Origin: Tritrichomonas musculus
Taxonomy: Eukaryota > Parabasalia > Tritrichomonadida > Tritrichomonadidae
Assembly: GCA_039105265.1 (NCBI GenBank)
Contig: JAPFFF010000004.1
Coordinates: forward strand, 1,178,001 to 1,242,000
Direction of reading: 5' to 3'
Length of the DNA stretch: 64,000 bases
Part shown: one piece after another, positions 62,501-64,000 of the stretch
How positions within the stretch are numbered: the first letter of the stretch is position 1
Layout: the number at the start of each line of letters is the position of its first letter
Program-made: the position numbers and the translations under genes
The notes under the pieces: model-generated
The model's input: only the letters and a program-made list of their open reading frames with translations
What the model was told of the DNA's origin: nothing
Databases searched by the model: none

Positions 62501-62686
62501 TATATGGTTCGCGTTAATGATTCATCATGTTATTCAATCGGTGATGAGGTGTTTATCGATAATGAAGACAATAAGCTGAAAGTTCTTTCAGGAGAGACAG
62601 CAATAACATCAAAAATAAAACGTATGACTGTTGGAATCATTACAAGTATCATTGATGAAAGAACATTAGCTGTATTCAAAGAGTAA
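59525..62686 (+). CDS. Polinton fibre-like protein with repeated YALKTDIPE modules
   Basis: 1053 residues. A short motif of the type NYALKTDIPEPVDLTPYY, followed by SAQADEKFVDEDELAYELDK, recurs at least four times between globular beta-rich blocks. Such repeats are typical of trimeric tail-fibre shafts in phages and large DNA viruses; the globular blocks and the C-terminal domain (~900-1053, with a VGSPVYMTGKVYKH start) would be knobs or receptor-binding heads. Trimerisation and host binding are inference from the repeat style. Confidence 0.7.
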   Translation: MFTIEQSGHITKTNTIDGLINEYIKRYVDNYVIKGDTSNGNVGISNGNGITKEQLNEAVNGLRDYVINNYALSTDIPEPIDITNYALKTDIPEVLKNSELQLNIKELLPDEMFQKLMAEDDKPLSAQASMCLTSIAVNEGFQSALDDCAERYVPKDDLKNYITRDNLTVSTEYTIEIKTYMFPNIGPVPEEYEENGMDTSHVLPFKEGTHLVGYKLDNSGNIFHFDIRFKTNELYADDEYNVKQHEAEGFESEGEYFELVWDEFTGAIYDRYQYLPITITLAETNDELALKSDIPEPVDLTPYYTSAQADEKFVDEDELAYELDKYETKTVAEGKYAMKSEIPEIIEGQTTIQFEIVNNTIPDLDYNTYHELIEQYGLDIVSSNSFYTGHYVHVDYSYNDDDDEQPSQIMRIEGSDSSIWFLYDSHELINPGTGDTPEVLSCSITKTIEPTDRNAYSARYVSNNYALKTDIPEPVDLTPYYSSAQADEKFVDEDELAYELDKYALKTDIPTIPTDLVNESALSTALYGTELNIEYPNPVRDYIFVKPYLPETDIHVIFDVNWGSNKDYINNIQHFDLIFKPYEKYMRGYRMMLDNGLSIVWYDRGEFMLCNSSGNTQWLINVIKAQIESPFIKTANVVDENPEQITIQCTQNESGCVVPDDDIRRVFTTKNIIVKFKRNADDASYEEVEYEYSLYKSLNMIYKSTSNELININYNTHIVSLRAADDTLTNIYDASITLISIRPVNDNMITSVKYVNDNFALKSNVITEEQLIKKCAIDCGPITEGGEISIHYLKLEDKVIKLEYIVGDYALCLEIRILFYDTTGNPHNIVLVLHQRTVYFDNFKFPFYYEDTVDITSGRPLTYNFPIGGYSWTTTQELLDAKQIYSRCIMSRGYLAKYKAAIYGAQSNTTITHYSPIESSMNSVSDFVVGSPVYMTGKVYKHVGDEWKPSTADDTTDCICSVKTSGTWKEYVGICVRIDDKNKCITFSSHGDYMVRVNDSSCYSIGDEVFIDNEDNKLKVLSGETAITSKIKRMTVGIITSIIDERTLAVFKE

Positions 62687-62692
62687 ATCAAA

Positions 62693-63331
62693 TCAAATCA
62701 AATCATGTTGATGTTTGAATCTATTAATATATACGCTAACTTTTTGATTATTTATATCGTTCATTGAAATAAATTCATTGCCTGATTTATTTGTATTGAT
62801 ATGAAGAATTTTATAAATATTATCAGTAATCTTTGCATAAAAAATGTCTTCATTATTAGTATCATCATGGTAATAATAATACGTGTTTTCTTCAAATTCT
62901 TTCCTTTCTGTCTTTGTTTCATAGAAATCAATAACAATTGCATCATCAGGTATGTCATCAATGAATTCATATTGAATACCTTTATAATTTGATTTATTTT
63001 TATTATTCTCTGAACTTGATACAAATCGTAAATTATCAAGATGATAATCAGTTTTGATTCTATTCTTATGGTCGACTTGTGGTAGATTATTAGGGTTTTC
63101 AATAAATTGCTTTGCTACAAGAATATGTTTATAATATATTTTGTTATTTAGGTTTACACACGGATAAACATTTTGTCTGTATTCACCTTCAGCTATTATT
63201 TTTCCTGTTTTCTTATTCTTGATGTTATAAGGGAAAGTTGTTTGAATTTCATAATCACTTTCAAAACCTTTCAAAGGTTCAAATTCAGCTTCAGCATTTT
63301 CAATTTGTGTTTGTTCAGTTGGTTGACTCAT
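62693..63331 (-). CDS. HNH homing-type endonuclease (NUMOD4/HNH_3-like)
   Basis: 212 residues. An N-terminal NUMOD4-like part (FEPLKGFESDYEIQTTFPY, then Y.VNLNNK.YYKHILVAKQFI) leads to an HNH_3 motif: VDHKNRIKTDYHLDNLRFVS, with the H and the two N positions in place. A non-standard acidic C-terminal region follows. Enzymes of this family cut specific DNA and are often free-standing homing genes in phages and large DNA viruses. It lies between the fibre and the polymerase genes. Confidence 0.85.
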   Translation of the reverse strand: MSQPTEQTQIENAEAEFEPLKGFESDYEIQTTFPYNIKNKKTGKIIAEGEYRQNVYPCVNLNNKIYYKHILVAKQFIENPNNLPQVDHKNRIKTDYHLDNLRFVSSSENNKNKSNYKGIQYEFIDDIPDDAIVIDFYETKTERKEFEENTYYYYHDDTNNEDIFYAKITDNIYKILHINTNKSGNEFISMNDINNQKVSVYINRFKHQHDLI

Positions 63332-63386
63332 TTATAACAAAAATAAAAAAATTGATTTTTTAAAATAAAATCATTAAATTAATTGT

Positions 63387-64000
63387 TTAATGATTCTCAA
63401 TGAAATAATCCTTTGCAGTGAAACCATTGACATAAGGACAACAACAATGATTTGATAATACCAACATTTTTGAATGTGCTGCTGTTAAAGCATTTTTGAT
63501 TACAGTTATTTTACTCATCAGTTGTGAATTCATTTGAAGGTTTATATTTTTGCCTTTCATTACTGATTGCTTTTCAATGACATTTTTGTAATCACTTGAT
63601 TTGATGTTGTTCTTCTTCAATGATATACCTTTGAGCTTTAATGAAATTGTTTTGTCATCTGACCAAATCGTATAACATTTAGCACACAAAGCAACTTGAT
63701 TTGCTCCAAACTTTTCTACACAGCATCCGAGTATCTTTTTCTCATCATATACATCATTGATTGCAGGGTTTGGCATAAAGCTATAAATGTGTTTATCATA
63801 AAATGATTTGTCTTTGATGACGTAATCAAACAACTGGTCAATCGGTTTATTCATATCACCAGCTATAGACATGTAAAGGCTGTCTGTATCGACCGAGTTG
63901 AAATGAATTTTATTCATGTCAATGCATTTGTAAAGAAAGTCATAAAGGAAAGTCAAATACCAATATTTCGCATTGTCTAATGTCCAAAATGATTCCTGAA
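63387..64000 (-). CDS. Polinton family-B (protein-primed type) DNA polymerase, C-terminal part
   Basis: The reverse frame is open from its stop at 63387 to the window edge; the real start lies to the right. It contains the family-B motif C, SVDTDSLYMS, followed by the thumb-like region. Protein-primed PolB is the replication enzyme of Polintons. Only about 204 codons are visible. Confidence 0.88.
   Translation of the reverse strand, partial: QESFWTLDNAKYWYLTFLYDFLYKCIDMNKIHFNSVDTDSLYMSIAGDMNKPIDQLFDYVIKDKSFYDKHIYSFMPNPAINDVYDEKKILGCCVEKFGANQVALCAKCYTIWSDDKTISLKLKGISLKKNNIKSSDYKNVIEKQSVMKGKNINLQMNSQLMSKITVIKNALTAAHSKMLVLSNHCCCPYVNGFTAKDYFIENH

Larger units (their letters stand above)
51164..64000. 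mobile_element. Polinton/Maverick (virus-like DNA element), partial, runs off right edge
   Basis: Twelve tightly packed genes on both strands include a retroviral-type integrase, a double-jelly-roll-type major capsid protein, a family-B DNA polymerase and a fibre-like protein: the defining Polinton set. The visible 12.8 kb looks whole, with no breaks seen, and is probably young. The packaging ATPase and maturation protease are not in view and would be expected to the right. The left end is not fixed: it may be near 51164 or include the 47578-51163 array. Confidence 0.92.

Noticed and set aside
1-64000. tRNA, rRNA or snRNA genes
   Set aside because: I looked for T-arm GGTTCGA-type boxes and conserved rRNA words in spacers and found none that hold up.

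Overview
The window is about 72% A+T eukaryotic DNA. It carries very large intron-free genes (VPS13 of 3301 codons, a USP deubiquitinase of 2490 codons), ankyrin-repeat genes with a trichomonad-style N-terminus, Inr-like TCA(T/C)(A/T) motifs just upstream of some start codons, many short inverted-repeat elements, and a Polinton/Maverick. Together these point to a parabasalid (trichomonad). The high A+T fits Tritrichomonas foetus or a relative better than Trichomonas vaginalis. This is a judgement from family knowledge; no database was searched.

Layout. (1) 1-30.6 kb is host genic DNA. It holds the 5' end of a probable ankyrin gene, a RhoGEF (DH-PH), VPS13, a USP34/USP9X-like deubiquitinase, an EF-hand protein, an ankyrin gene interrupted by two frame changes at A-runs, a PH-like protein, a coiled-coil protein and a HAD phosphatase. 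A 790-bp inverted-repeat element with a target-site duplication sits at 0.4-1.2 kb. An old tandem non-coding duplication lies at 22.5-23.8 kb. (2) 30.6-37.9 kb is gene-poor and packed with small DNA-transposon relics. Five inverted-repeat elements are visible, one nested inside another. The same stretch has a 17-G run, a 132-bp tandem repeat beside a GC-rich islet, and a duplicated secreted-protein-like fragment. The only convincing genes here are a divergent pair: a short GT39/PMT-like membrane protein and a 93-aa unknown. (3) 37.9-44.6 kb holds two large same-strand genes. One product has several ubiquitin-like (beta-grasp) segments and an Asn/Gln-rich linker. The other joins ubiquitin-like segments, a VWA domain with a MIDAS-type motif and a C-terminal E2/UEV-like fold that lacks the catalytic cysteine. 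This pair is my best candidate for a little-described host system. (4) 45.4-47.3 kb is a foldback element with about 490-660-bp arms built around 121-bp tandem units. (5) 47.6-51.2 kb is a 3.6-kb minisatellite of 93-bp units (37+19+37) that decays into plain 37-bp units. (6) 51.2-64.0 kb is part of a Polinton/Maverick running off the right edge. It has a double-jelly-roll-type capsid protein, an integrase, a long fibre-like protein, a small amphipathic protein, an HNH endonuclease, the C-terminal part of a family-B DNA polymerase and several unknown proteins. The visible part looks whole and therefore young; no breaks were seen.

How the genes relate: VPS13 (lipid transfer at contact sites), RhoGEF and the PH-like protein belong to membrane and cytoskeleton biology. 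The USP and the VWA/UEV-like plus ubiquitin-like pair belong to ubiquitin signalling. There is no operon logic in the host part. A recurrent motif, (C/A)ACTTTTTGA in either orientation, lies near several start codons and is dense in the intergenic and repeat DNA; it may be a promoter element.
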